This document shows, piece by piece, positions 1 to 5,833 of a stretch of 11,483 nt of DNA (position 1 is its first letter; every line of letters begins with the position of its first letter). The stretch comes from Candidatus Saccharimonadota bacterium (GTDB lineage Bacteria; Patescibacteriota; Saccharimonadia; Saccharimonadales; JACDFO01). A model generated the notes under the pieces. It did not search any database. It was not told where the DNA came from and was given only the letters and a program-made list of their open reading frames with translations. Location: the NCBI GenBank assembly GCA_013815785.1, contig JACDFO010000031.1, positions 1-11,483 on the forward strand. Direction: 5' to 3'. The position numbers and the translations under genes were made by a program.

Positions 1-570
1 CTCCGGTGTAGTCTCAAAACAAATCTCCAGATGGCAGACTCCGTTTGAAGCCGTCGCATCAAAAACAAGCCCGGTTTGGTGTTCGCTTGTTCCTGGCCGC
101 GCACTGTAGCGGTCGGCTGCGGCCTGTCCATCTTGGGCTACGTAACTGTCATAAAACTGTTTTTGTAGGGCCTCTGACCGATATCCACTGCCAAAAACTA
201 GCTCGATGCCTTCACTCTTAGCAGCTGCAAACATTTCTTCTAATGCGGGCGTTGCCAATTTGCTAAATTGCATCTGCTCTGCCGACGGTGCAAGGCGTAG
301 TTTCACGTTTGGTACGGCAAGGTCCGACGGAACATAACCGGTCGGCAAGGGACGTTTTTTGTTCACTACCCACCACGGGCTGCCGGGTTCGTCCAATTTG
401 AACGTATTTTTATCAAAACCTTGCGGTCGTTTATTTGCTGTTTGAGGTGCTGATTGTGAAACGGCCTGTGTTGGGGTGGTCTTTTGCATGTCGTCTCGTG
501 TTACCAAAAAGCCGACAATGCCAGAGCCAATCAGAATAATTACTACAAAAACTAGTATTTTTTTACTCAT
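1..570 (-). CDS. VanY-like D-alanyl-D-alanine carboxypeptidase (peptidase M15 family), 3' end cut by window
   Basis: Reading the minus strand from ATG at 570 gives 190 open codons that run off the left edge. Residues about 4-23 form one hydrophobic segment (ILVFVVIILIGSGIVGFLV) after MSKK, so the protein is probably anchored in the membrane with the enzyme outside. A Pro/Thr/Gln-rich linker follows to about residue 50. The catalytic domain shows the M15 signature: FGSGYRS at about 126-132 and SARPGTSEHQTGLVFDAT at about 156-173, with H164 and D171 as the expected zinc ligands. CHLEICFETTP near the end fits the VanY/DacB pattern; the last zinc-binding HxxH-type segment lies beyond the window. 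The family trims the terminal D-Ala of peptidoglycan stem peptides. The start is supported by a -10 box ending 6 nt upstream. The family is secure, the exact substrate is not. Confidence 0.9.
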   Translation of the reverse strand, partial: MSKKILVFVVIILIGSGIVGFLVTRDDMQKTTPTQAVSQSAPQTANKRPQGFDKNTFKLDEPGSPWWVVNKKRPLPTGYVPSDLAVPNVKLRLAPSAEQMQFSKLATPALEEMFAAAKSEGIELVFGSGYRSEALQKQFYDSYVAQDGQAAADRYSARPGTSEHQTGLVFDATASNGVCHLEICFETTPE

Positions 571-576
571 TTCCCA

Positions 577-606
577 AGTATACCGCCTCGCCCTGTATAA
601 TGTCAG
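577..606 (-). promoter_or_regulatory. Promoter of the VanY-like gene, apparently leaderless
   Basis: On the minus strand a perfect-looking -10 box TATACT (582 to 577) is preceded by CTGACA (606 to 601), a 5/6 match to the -35 consensus, with an 18-bp spacer. Only 6 nt separate the -10 box from ATG at 570, so transcription should start at or next to the start codon. Its -35 overlaps the -10 region of the divergent orn promoter, so the two promoters probably compete. Confidence 0.65.
596..601 (+). promoter_or_regulatory. -10 box of the orn operon, apparently leaderless
   Basis: Consensus TATAAT at 596-601 ends 7 nt before ATG at 609, which places the expected transcription start on the start codon. 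No convincing -35 is visible. The first in-frame ATG, at 600, overlaps this hexamer and could not be transcribed from it, which decides the start in favour of 609. Confidence 0.65.
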
Positions 607-608
607 CA

Positions 609-1184
609 ATGAGTGCTGATACAAACGTAATTCCAACCAAACTATTATGGGTTGATTTGGAAATGACCGGCTTGAGTCCCAAAGAGGACGTACTGTTAGA
701 AATTGCTGTAGAGGTTACAGACTTTAACTTCAAAACCCTTGAAAGTTATGAGGCTCGAATCACGCAAGATTACGACGTGGTCGTAGACCGGATGCAAAAA
801 AACATCTGGTGGCGCGACTATCCAGCTAACCGCGATGAATTTTTGAACAAATTAAGTGAAGGCAAGTCAGTCCAAGCAGTAGAACAAGATATGCTGGCAC
901 TCGTAAGCAAGCACTGGCCAGATGAAATGGCTATTCTAGCCGGGAACTCTATTTATAACGACCGTTTATTTATAAAACAGTGGATGCCTGAGCTAGATTT
1001 AAAATTGCACTACCGAATGTTAGATGTCAGTGCATTCAAGGTGTTAATGCAAGGCAAATATGGCCAAGTCTTTGAAAAACAAGATGTCCACCGCGCTTTC
1101 GACGACATCCAAGCATCCATAGCCGAGCTCCAAAATTATATTGATTGGTTTAAGGAATCTAAGAGTGAATCACAAGCAGGTTGA
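609..1184 (+). CDS. orn: Oligoribonuclease (DEDDh 3'-5' exoribonuclease)
   Basis: Orn degrades 2-5-nt RNAs (including pGpG) to mononucleotides in the cytoplasm, the last step of RNA turnover. The 191-residue product has the usual Orn length and all family landmarks: WVDLEMTGL (D16, E18), GNSIYNDRLFI (D118), HYRMLDVS, and HRAFDDIQASIAEL (H161, D166). These are the five DEDDh metal-binding and catalytic residues. The start is taken at 609, not 600, because the -10 TATAAT overlaps the earlier ATG and there is no Shine-Dalgarno sequence. Its last 20 bases overlap the start of the downstream YjbR-family gene, so the two are cotranscribed. Assignment is secure. Confidence 0.95.
   Translation: MSADTNVIPTKLLWVDLEMTGLSPKEDVLLEIAVEVTDFNFKTLESYEARITQDYDVVVDRMQKNIWWRDYPANRDEFLNKLSEGKSVQAVEQDMLALVSKHWPDEMAILAGNSIYNDRLFIKQWMPELDLKLHYRMLDVSAFKVLMQGKYGQVFEKQDVHRAFDDIQASIAELQNYIDWFKESKSESQAG
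1152..1156 (+). promoter_or_regulatory. Ribosome binding site selecting the GTG start of the YjbR-family gene
   Basis: AAGGA lies 8 nt upstream of GTG at 1165, inside the orn coding region. It favours GTG 1165 over the upstream TTG at 1141, which has no such site and would add eight residues not expected in the family. Confidence 0.6.
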
Positions 1185-1509
1185 AGAATATGTGCTGAGC
1201 ATGCCGAATGCTAAATTGGATTATCCGTTTGGTGAGGATGTGGCGGTTTATAAAGTCAACGACAAGATGTTTGCACTGATTCCGGAAGGCAAAGACCCGG
1301 TTAGTATCAGCCTTAAGTGCGACCCTCAGCTATCAATAATACTCAGAGAAAAGTACGAGACAGTTCTGGCGGGCTACCACCTAAACAAAAAACACTGGAA
1401 TACTATTTTATTAACCGGTCAGCTGCCGTGGGAAGAAGTCCAGGGTTTTATTTTACACAGCTACAACCTTGTAGCTAGTATCGACACCCATACGCCAATC
1501 ATAAAGTAA
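1165..1509 (+). CDS. MmcQ/YjbR family protein
   Basis: The 114-residue product shows the MmcQ/YjbR (CyaY-like fold) pattern: SMPNAKLDYPFGEDVAVYKV near the N terminus, KMFALI, ISLKCDPQ in the middle, and GYHLNKKHWNTI followed by a C-terminal helix (VQGFILHSYNLV). The family is widespread in bacteria, is often described as DNA-binding, and has no firmly established biochemical role. I chose GTG 1165 because AAGGA lies 8 nt upstream and the alignable family sequence begins here. It overlaps the end of orn by 20 nt in another frame, which suggests translational coupling and a shared promoter. It ends 37 nt before the convergent gene at 1547; that gap holds only a weak 4-bp stem and no terminator I can defend. 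Family assignment is confident, function unknown. Confidence 0.88.
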   Translation: MNHKQVEEYVLSMPNAKLDYPFGEDVAVYKVNDKMFALIPEGKDPVSISLKCDPQLSIILREKYETVLAGYHLNKKHWNTILLTGQLPWEEVQGFILHSYNLVASIDTHTPIIK

Positions 1510-1546
1510 GGTCATTTCGGTAGGACTTCCTCGCTGTGAAACCGGT

Positions 1547-2188
1547 CTAATCTCCTATGCCACCAGCTACACCTGCAAGGGTGTTGGCGCTTTTGTATTG
1601 CGTCGTTAGCGCGGCCTTTAAGTTTTTACCCGTGGCGTTATCATAAGCAGTCTTAACAGTCTTTTGATAATTTGTGAGGCTGGCGGTCATAATTTTCAAA
1701 AATTCTTCGTCGAAACGATTATTTTGTTCGGCTGTGGTTAGCGCCGCGTCTGTTTTGGCATCTATGCTGCCTGTGAGTACTTTTTTGGGGTTTAACTTTG
1801 CAGCTTGAATGGCTGCTTGCATCTCTTTTTGCTCTGATTCAAGGGATAATTTTGTTGTGATGGCAATGTTTTTAGCATCTTGAGTTTTAGATTTTTGTAC
1901 GCCAATTTCAGCTACACGGATGAGTTCTTGCTGCTGTTTAGCCGCAGACACGAGTGCGTCTGTATTTTCTTTGCCGAGGTTATTTATAAGACCAGCTATA
2001 ACTGAAAATATGATAACTAACGCAACAGCTCCTACGGCAATGAGAACTATGCGGTTCTTTTTGCTACCACCGCCTGGTAAGAGACTTTTTTTGGTGGGCT
2101 GATTAGGGTTAAATATAAAGTCGTATTGCTGAACATCACCGCTAGGAACGATGGGCGGCGGAGCAGGCGAAGGAGCGTTAGGTTGCAT
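1547..2188 (-). CDS. Uncharacterised single-pass membrane protein with Pro-rich N terminus
   Basis: I do not recognise a named family. The 213-residue product has a Pro-rich cytoplasmic start (PNAPSPAPPPIVPSGD), a YDFIFNP stretch, a basic segment (KK twice, GGGSKKNR), and one strong transmembrane helix at about residues 47-68 (IVLIAVGAVALVIIFSVIAGLI). About 145 mostly helical, Ala/Lys/Gln/Thr-rich residues follow, probably outside the cell and possibly coiled-coil. No catalytic motif is visible. The positive-inside rule suggests N terminus in. The start at 2188 is chosen over ATG at 2194 because the first ATG overlaps the -10 region, whereas 2188 lies 7 nt downstream of TATTAT. It shares an unusual repeat-bearing regulatory region with dnaG, on the opposite strand. 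It ends with TAG and faces the YjbR gene tail to tail. Confidence 0.8.
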   Translation of the reverse strand: MQPNAPSPAPPPIVPSGDVQQYDFIFNPNQPTKKSLLPGGGSKKNRIVLIAVGAVALVIIFSVIAGLINNLGKENTDALVSAAKQQQELIRVAEIGVQKSKTQDAKNIAITTKLSLESEQKEMQAAIQAAKLNPKKVLTGSIDAKTDAALTTAEQNNRFDEEFLKIMTASLTNYQKTVKTAYDNATGKNLKAALTTQYKSANTLAGVAGGIGD

Positions 2189-2195
2189 AAGCATT

Positions 2196-2201
2196 ATAAT
2201 A
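2196..2201 (-). promoter_or_regulatory. -10 box of the membrane-protein gene
   Basis: Minus-strand TATTAT (2201 to 2196) ends 7 nt before ATG at 2188. TATAAT (2198 to 2193) overlaps it but would leave only 4 nt to the start. I prefer TATTAT because it sits in phase with the adjacent 7-bp repeats, exactly as the dnaG -10 box does on the other side. Confidence 0.5.
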
Positions 2202-2202
2202 A

Positions 2203-2230
2203 AGGTTTTAGGTGATAGGTGATAGGTTTT
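2203..2230. repeat. Four tandem 7-bp repeats (AGGTNNN), left half of a shared operator-like region
   Basis: The plus strand reads AGGTTTT, AGGTGAT, AGGTGAT, AGGTTTT with no spacers; the outer units are identical and so are the inner ones. On the minus strand these are N3-ACCT units that run straight into the -10 box of the membrane-protein gene. They occupy the place where a -35 would be, so a protein bound here would directly affect that promoter. Confidence 0.8.
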
Positions 2231-2273
2231 ACATAAAAATTAAAAAAACTAACAGATACCGATAAGCACTACT

Positions 2274-2294
2274 ATAACCTAACACCTCTAACCT
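2274..2294. repeat. Three tandem 7-bp repeats (NNNACCT), right half of the operator-like region
   Basis: The plus strand reads ATAACCT, AACACCT, CTAACCT, in strict 7-bp register. The next heptad, 2295-2301 (ATATACT), contains the dnaG -10 box in the same phase, and the preceding one (CACTACT, 2267-2273) looks like a degenerate copy. The units are inverted relative to the set at 2203-2230, so both promoters have the same repeat orientation toward their own gene. Between the two sets, 2231-2273 is an AT-rich stretch with no further structure that I see. Confidence 0.75.
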
Positions 2295-2295
2295 A

Positions 2296-2301
2296 TATAC
2301 T
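2296..2301 (+). promoter_or_regulatory. -10 box of the dnaG-rpoD operon, apparently leaderless
   Basis: TATACT at 2296-2301 ends 8 nt before ATG at 2310, consistent with a transcript starting at or one or two bases before the start codon. No -35 consensus is visible; the position is filled by ACCT heptads. The upstream in-frame TTG at 2301 overlaps the hexamer and is excluded as a start. Confidence 0.6.
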
Positions 2302-2309
2302 TGTCTTAT

Positions 2310-4043
2310 ATGGATGCGGTAGAGGACATAAAGCAGAGGTTAGCCATTGAAGACGTCATCGGCGAATACGTCACGCTTAAACGCGCGGGCAGAAACTTCA
2401 AAGGCCTTAGTCCATTTAGTAACGAAAAGACAGCGAGCTTTATAGTCAGTCCCGAAAAACAGATTTGGCATGACTTTAGTAGTGGTAAGGGCGGTAGCAT
2501 GTTCAGTTTTGTTATGGAGGTTGAGGGTTTGGACTTTAAGGGTTCATTGGAGCATTTGGCACGTAAAGCTGGTATTGATTTAAGCCAGTACCAGAGCGGG
2601 CGAACAGCTGATACTGGTAAGTTAAAACAGCGTTTGCATGAAGTTTTGGATACGGCCACGCGCTTTTATCAAGTGCAGTTTAGTAAGCACCAATCAACGC
2701 TCGAATATGTTTTAAAAACACGCGGCTATACCAAAGAAACAGCGTTGTTGTTCCGGTTGGGCTATGCGCCAAACAACGGCACAGCATTGCTCGATTACAT
2801 GACTCGCAAGGATTTTACAGAAAAAGAACTATCCCAAGCCGGCTTAACATCCAAACGCTACCACGGTGTAGGTGATATGTTCCGTGGTCGGCTCATGATT
2901 CCGTTGCAGGATGCCCAAGGGCAGGTAATCGGTTTTACAGCCAGACTGCTCGAAGATATCCCAGATGCACCGAAGTACATCAATACACCGCAAACTTTGC
3001 TGTACGATAAAAGCCGCCACATTTATGGGCTGCATTTAGCCAAAGAAAGTATCAGAAAGTCCGGTTACGCGGTTTTGGTAGAAGGTAACTTGGACGTTAT
3101 TGCTAGCCATCAAGCTGGCGTGCGGCAGGTTGTCGCAACTGCCGGAACGGCAATGACAGAACCGCACCTAAAGACACTAAAGCGTTTTACTGGGGACATA
3201 CGGTTGGCATATGATGCAGACAAAGCCGGACAGGCGGCAACCGAGCGCGCCATACCGATCGCTAGCAAAGTAGGCGTAGAGCTAAGTATGGTAACTATTC
3301 CAAGTGGCAAAGATCCGGACGATTTGATTAAACAAGATCCGAAAATATGGCAACAGGTGATTACCAAGCATCAAAATGCATTGGATTGGCTGATTGAGCG
3401 CTACCGAGAACAGCTAGACTTAGAAACCGCAGTTGGAAAAAGGCAATTTAGCGATGTTACCCTAGCTGTAGTTAAGCAACTGCCCGATAAGGTTGATCAA
3501 GAGCATTTTATGGCCCGCATTGCCAAAATAATTGGAGTTAGTACCGATGCTTTGCAAAGCAAAATGCGAGCCGATATCCAAGCGCCGCGGAAGCGTAGCA
3601 AAACTGTTCAGCCACAATCTGCTTTGGGCCAAGCTGATCAAGCCAAAAACCAAAATCATTTCTTGAGTCTTATGTTGATGCAACCTGCACTCAGAAGCTA
3701 CCTGGAGCCGATTACGGAAGACATGTTTACGGAAGATGCGGCCAAACAAGTGTGTAGTTTTCTGTTGCAAAATCCCAGTTTTTCCGGCGATGCTAAGGAG
3801 GCGGCAGTGTTGCGTAACATCTCTGATTATGCTAAAATCCTTGGATTACAGTTCGAAGAACTATATCAGGGTATCGAGTTACTGGAACTTCGTAACGAAG
3901 CCGCTCGATTGCAGACCCGTGTGATTGAACAATACGTGAAAACCAAAAAGCAGCCGCTCATTGAGGCGATGCGTGATGCAGGGGAACCTGACCGCACCCG
4001 GCTGTTGTCTGAGGCCAAGGCTTTGGATGAATTACTCAACTAA
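2310..4043 (+). CDS. dnaG: DNA primase DnaG with all zinc ligands replaced
   Basis: DnaG makes RNA primers at the replication fork. The 577-residue protein begins MDAVEDIKQRL, the canonical DnaG N terminus, which with the -10 position fixes the start at 2310. The N-terminal domain (about 1-95) keeps the CHC2 zinc-ribbon frame (KRAGRNFKGLSPFSNEKTAS, VSPEKQ, GKGGSMFSFVMEVEGLDF), but the four metal ligands are gone: S34, S37, D55 and S58 stand where C, H, C and C are expected. The catalytic core has the TOPRIM signature: VLVEGNLDVI (the EGYMD equivalent), VATAGTA, and YDADKAG for the metal-binding DxD. The C-terminal part (about 430-577) is a helical region matching the position of the helicase-binding domain but is poorly conserved. 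It is followed 47 nt later by rpoD, a classic dnaG-rpoD operon. Identity is secure; the zinc loss is read directly from the sequence. Confidence 0.95.
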   Translation: MDAVEDIKQRLAIEDVIGEYVTLKRAGRNFKGLSPFSNEKTASFIVSPEKQIWHDFSSGKGGSMFSFVMEVEGLDFKGSLEHLARKAGIDLSQYQSGRTADTGKLKQRLHEVLDTATRFYQVQFSKHQSTLEYVLKTRGYTKETALLFRLGYAPNNGTALLDYMTRKDFTEKELSQAGLTSKRYHGVGDMFRGRLMIPLQDAQGQVIGFTARLLEDIPDAPKYINTPQTLLYDKSRHIYGLHLAKESIRKSGYAVLVEGNLDVIASHQAGVRQVVATAGTAMTEPHLKTLKRFTGDIRLAYDADKAGQAATERAIPIASKVGVELSMVTIPSGKDPDDLIKQDPKIWQQVITKHQNALDWLIERYREQLDLETAVGKRQFSDVTLAVVKQLPDKVDQEHFMARIAKIIGVSTDALQSKMRADIQAPRKRSKTVQPQSALGQADQAKNQNHFLSLMLMQPALRSYLEPITEDMFTEDAAKQVCSFLLQNPSFSGDAKEAAVLRNISDYAKILGLQFEELYQGIELLELRNEAARLQTRVIEQYVKTKKQPLIEAMRDAGEPDRTRLLSEAKALDELLN

Positions 4044-4076
4044 CTAGCAATCAGCCCTTCGATTACATCGGGGCAT

Positions 4077-4082
4077 AAGGAG
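4077..4082 (+). promoter_or_regulatory. Shine-Dalgarno sequence of rpoD
   Basis: AAGGAG with an 8-nt spacer to ATG at 4091 is a strong ribosome binding site. It shows that this organism uses Shine-Dalgarno initiation for internal operon genes, in contrast to the first genes of operons in this window. Confidence 0.8.
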
Positions 4083-4090
4083 AAATACAT

Positions 4091-5224
4091 ATGGCAGGAA
4101 AGAAAACTGTTGCCGCTGTGCCAGCTGAAGAGCACGATTTTGAACAGATTAAGAAAGATATGGTGCTGAAGGCCAAAAAAGACGGCAAGATAGACCAACG
4201 CGATATTCTAGTCGCGATTCCAGATATTCCCGACAATGCCGATGTTTTGGATGCTTTGTACACCGAACTTGCTGACCTAAATGTCGAAGTAACGGGTGGA
4301 GCTGAACCAAACGGTAAGCCATTTACTACCGAGTGGGTTGAAGAAGATGAGGAAGAAGAAGTAAAGCTGAATGAACAGGTTTACCTGGACGATATTGCTG
4401 ACGACTCCGTTCGTTTATACTTGCGCGAAATTGGTAAAATTCCGCTCCTAACTTCAGCAGAAGAACTTGCTTTAGCGCACCGTGTTGTAGCTGGCGAGAA
4501 AAATGCTAAAGACAAAATGGCCGAAGCAAATATGCGTTTAGTTGTATCAATTGCGAAGCGCTACGTTGGCCGTGGTTTAGACTTACTTGATCTTATCCAA
4601 GAGGGAAATACCGGACTTTTGCGAGCTGTTGAAAAGTTTGATCCTGATAAAGGATTTAAATTTAGTACCTACGCAACGTGGTGGATTCGCCAGGCCATAA
4701 CGCGTGCCATTGCCGACCAGGCTCGTACCATTCGTATACCGGTGCATATGGTTGAAACTATCAATAAGTTGCTCCGTACGCAGCGCCGCTTAACGCAAGA
4801 GCTTAACCGCGAACCAAGCAACGACGAAATCGCTAAAGAAATGGAAATCGAAGTCGAAAAAGTCGAACATATCATGAAAATTAAGCAGGATATTAGCTCG
4901 CTTGATGCTAGTGTGCGCGATGACGAAGAAGATTCAGTTCTAGCTGACTTTATTGAAGATGAAGACACAATCAGCCCCGAAGAATCCGCTACCGGCTCAC
5001 TACTAAAGGAACATGTCAAAGAAATGCTTAGCAGTTTAACCGAGCGCGAGCAAAAGATTCTAAAACTACGCTTTGGCTTAGAAGACGGCAAAAGCCACAC
5101 CCTGGAAGAAGTAGGCCAGGAATTCAGCGTTACCCGCGAACGCATTCGCCAAATAGAAGCCAAAGCCCTAGCCAAACTTCGCAAGCACAAAGACAGCAAA
5201 AAACTCCACGACTACATAAAATAA
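4091..5224 (+). CDS. rpoD: Primary RNA polymerase sigma factor (sigma-70/RpoD)
   Basis: The vegetative sigma factor that directs RNA polymerase to -10/-35 promoters. At 377 residues it is short, with no large insertion between regions 1.2 and 2. In order: a region-1.1-like domain (about 14-66), an acidic linker (WVEEDEEEEV), region 1.2 (DDSVRLYLREIGKIPLLT), region 2 with MRLVVSIAKRYVGRGLDLLD and the -10-reading segment FSTYATWWIRQAITRAIADQ, then IRIPVHM and region 3, and region 4 with LTEREQKILKLRFGL and the -35-reading helix-turn-helix EVGQEFSVTRERIRQIEAKA. The region 1.1 and the sequence of 2.4 mark it as the primary sigma rather than an alternative one. It is second in the operon with dnaG, from ATG 4091 behind a strong AAGGAG. 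It ends 3 nt from the convergent kinase-like gene with no terminator between them. Confidence 0.97.
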   Translation: MAGKKTVAAVPAEEHDFEQIKKDMVLKAKKDGKIDQRDILVAIPDIPDNADVLDALYTELADLNVEVTGGAEPNGKPFTTEWVEEDEEEEVKLNEQVYLDDIADDSVRLYLREIGKIPLLTSAEELALAHRVVAGEKNAKDKMAEANMRLVVSIAKRYVGRGLDLLDLIQEGNTGLLRAVEKFDPDKGFKFSTYATWWIRQAITRAIADQARTIRIPVHMVETINKLLRTQRRLTQELNREPSNDEIAKEMEIEVEKVEHIMKIKQDISSLDASVRDDEEDSVLADFIEDEDTISPEESATGSLLKEHVKEMLSSLTEREQKILKLRFGLEDGKSHTLEEVGQEFSVTRERIRQIEAKALAKLRKHKDSKKLHDYIK

Positions 5225-5227
5225 ACT

Positions 5228-5803
5228 CTATAAAAACTTGGTTTGAGTGAGGATTTGTTCTAGGCGTTCTATTAGTACGTAAGGATCTTCTTCGTTAACA
5301 ATAGTGTAATCGGCATTAGCGATAGGGCCACCTTTTTCTAAATTTTCGATTTCGGCTATTTCACGTGTAACTAGTTGATTTAAGGTATATTTGCGGTGAC
5401 TATCCTTACGGTTAAGAACGCGTTGGTGTCGAATATGCTTAGGTGCAGCGATTGCTAGTACTACCAAATCGCTCCCGAATAAAGAATGTAGGTATTTGTA
5501 CTCAGTCCAACTGTACAGACCATCTAAAACCACTCGAGTTTCATCTTTGTCGAAGTGTTTTTGAATCTTCCTTGCAACGTGTTTTGCGAGCACTGCAGGG
5601 CCTTCTGTGGCTCGCATATCTTCACGTACGAAGATTTCGTCTTTGACGTTGTCTAGCCCACGTCTTTCAACCTCTTCATACACCATATTTCCAAAATGAA
5701 TAACTGGCAAACCATGGTCTGCGTGTAAATAGTCCGTGCAGGTACCTTTGCCAGCTCCGGGCATACCAACTATCGCTAAAATCTTTTTCTGCAGTATTTT
5801 CAT
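5228..5803 (-). CDS. P-loop nucleotide-kinase-like protein (UPF0200 / dephospho-CoA-kinase-like)
   Basis: The 191-residue product has a Walker A loop near the N terminus (IVGMPGAGKG, about 11-20), HFGNMVYEEVERRGL at 36-50, a REDMRATEGPAVLA segment, a Walker-B-like strand VVLDGLYSWTEYKYL (91-105), and an arginine-rich lid-like region (HIRHQRVLNRKDSHRK). It ends with ADYTIVNEED, typical of the adenylate-kinase/dephospho-CoA-kinase superfamily. The overall pattern (DGxxSxxE, ADYxIxNE) most resembles the UPF0200 group known mainly from archaea. That points to phosphoryl transfer from ATP to a nucleotide or nucleoside-containing substrate, which I cannot name. I start it at ATG 5803, directly before the conserved KKILAIVG strand and 10 nt downstream of a -10 box; longer starts would reach past that promoter. 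It is divergent from the prenyl synthase and shares its -10 element. Confidence 0.82.
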   Translation of the reverse strand: MKILQKKILAIVGMPGAGKGTCTDYLHADHGLPVIHFGNMVYEEVERRGLDNVKDEIFVREDMRATEGPAVLAKHVARKIQKHFDKDETRVVLDGLYSWTEYKYLHSLFGSDLVVLAIAAPKHIRHQRVLNRKDSHRKYTLNQLVTREIAEIENLEKGGPIANADYTIVNEEDPYVLIERLEQILTQTKFL

Positions 5804-5813
5804 ATACCACTCA

Positions 5814-5821
5814 AGTATACT
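5814..5821. promoter_or_regulatory. Palindromic bidirectional -10 element (AGTATACT)
   Basis: AGTATACT is its own reverse complement, so it provides TATACT on the plus strand (5816-5821, 12 nt before the prenyl-synthase ATG at 5834) and TATACT on the minus strand (5819 to 5814, 10 nt before the kinase ATG at 5803). The gap between the two start codons is only 30 bp, so both genes almost certainly start here, with leaders of only a few bases. No clear -35 is seen on either side. Confidence 0.65.
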
Positions 5822-5833
5822 GTAGGTCAGTAT

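Noticed and set aside
600..608. ATG at 600 as orn start
   Set aside because: It overlaps the TATAAT -10 box, so it would not be in the transcript, and it has no ribosome binding site.
1510..1546. Possible terminator between the YjbR gene and the convergent membrane-protein gene
   Set aside because: Only a 4-bp CGGT/ACCG pairing can be found, with no following T run on either strand.
2203..2294. Heptad repeats as replication-origin iterons
   Set aside because: No DnaA-box-like 9-mers accompany them and both sets are positioned against -10 boxes, so a transcriptional role fits better.
2301..2309. TTG at 2301 as dnaG start
   Set aside because: It overlaps the -10 box, and the conserved DnaG N terminus begins MDAV at 2310.
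4669..5199. Long minus-strand open frame opposite rpoD (Ser/Arg-rich product)
   Set aside because: It is a mirror of rpoD codon bias: low-complexity Ser/Arg/Leu sequence with no domain, lying wholly inside a secure gene.
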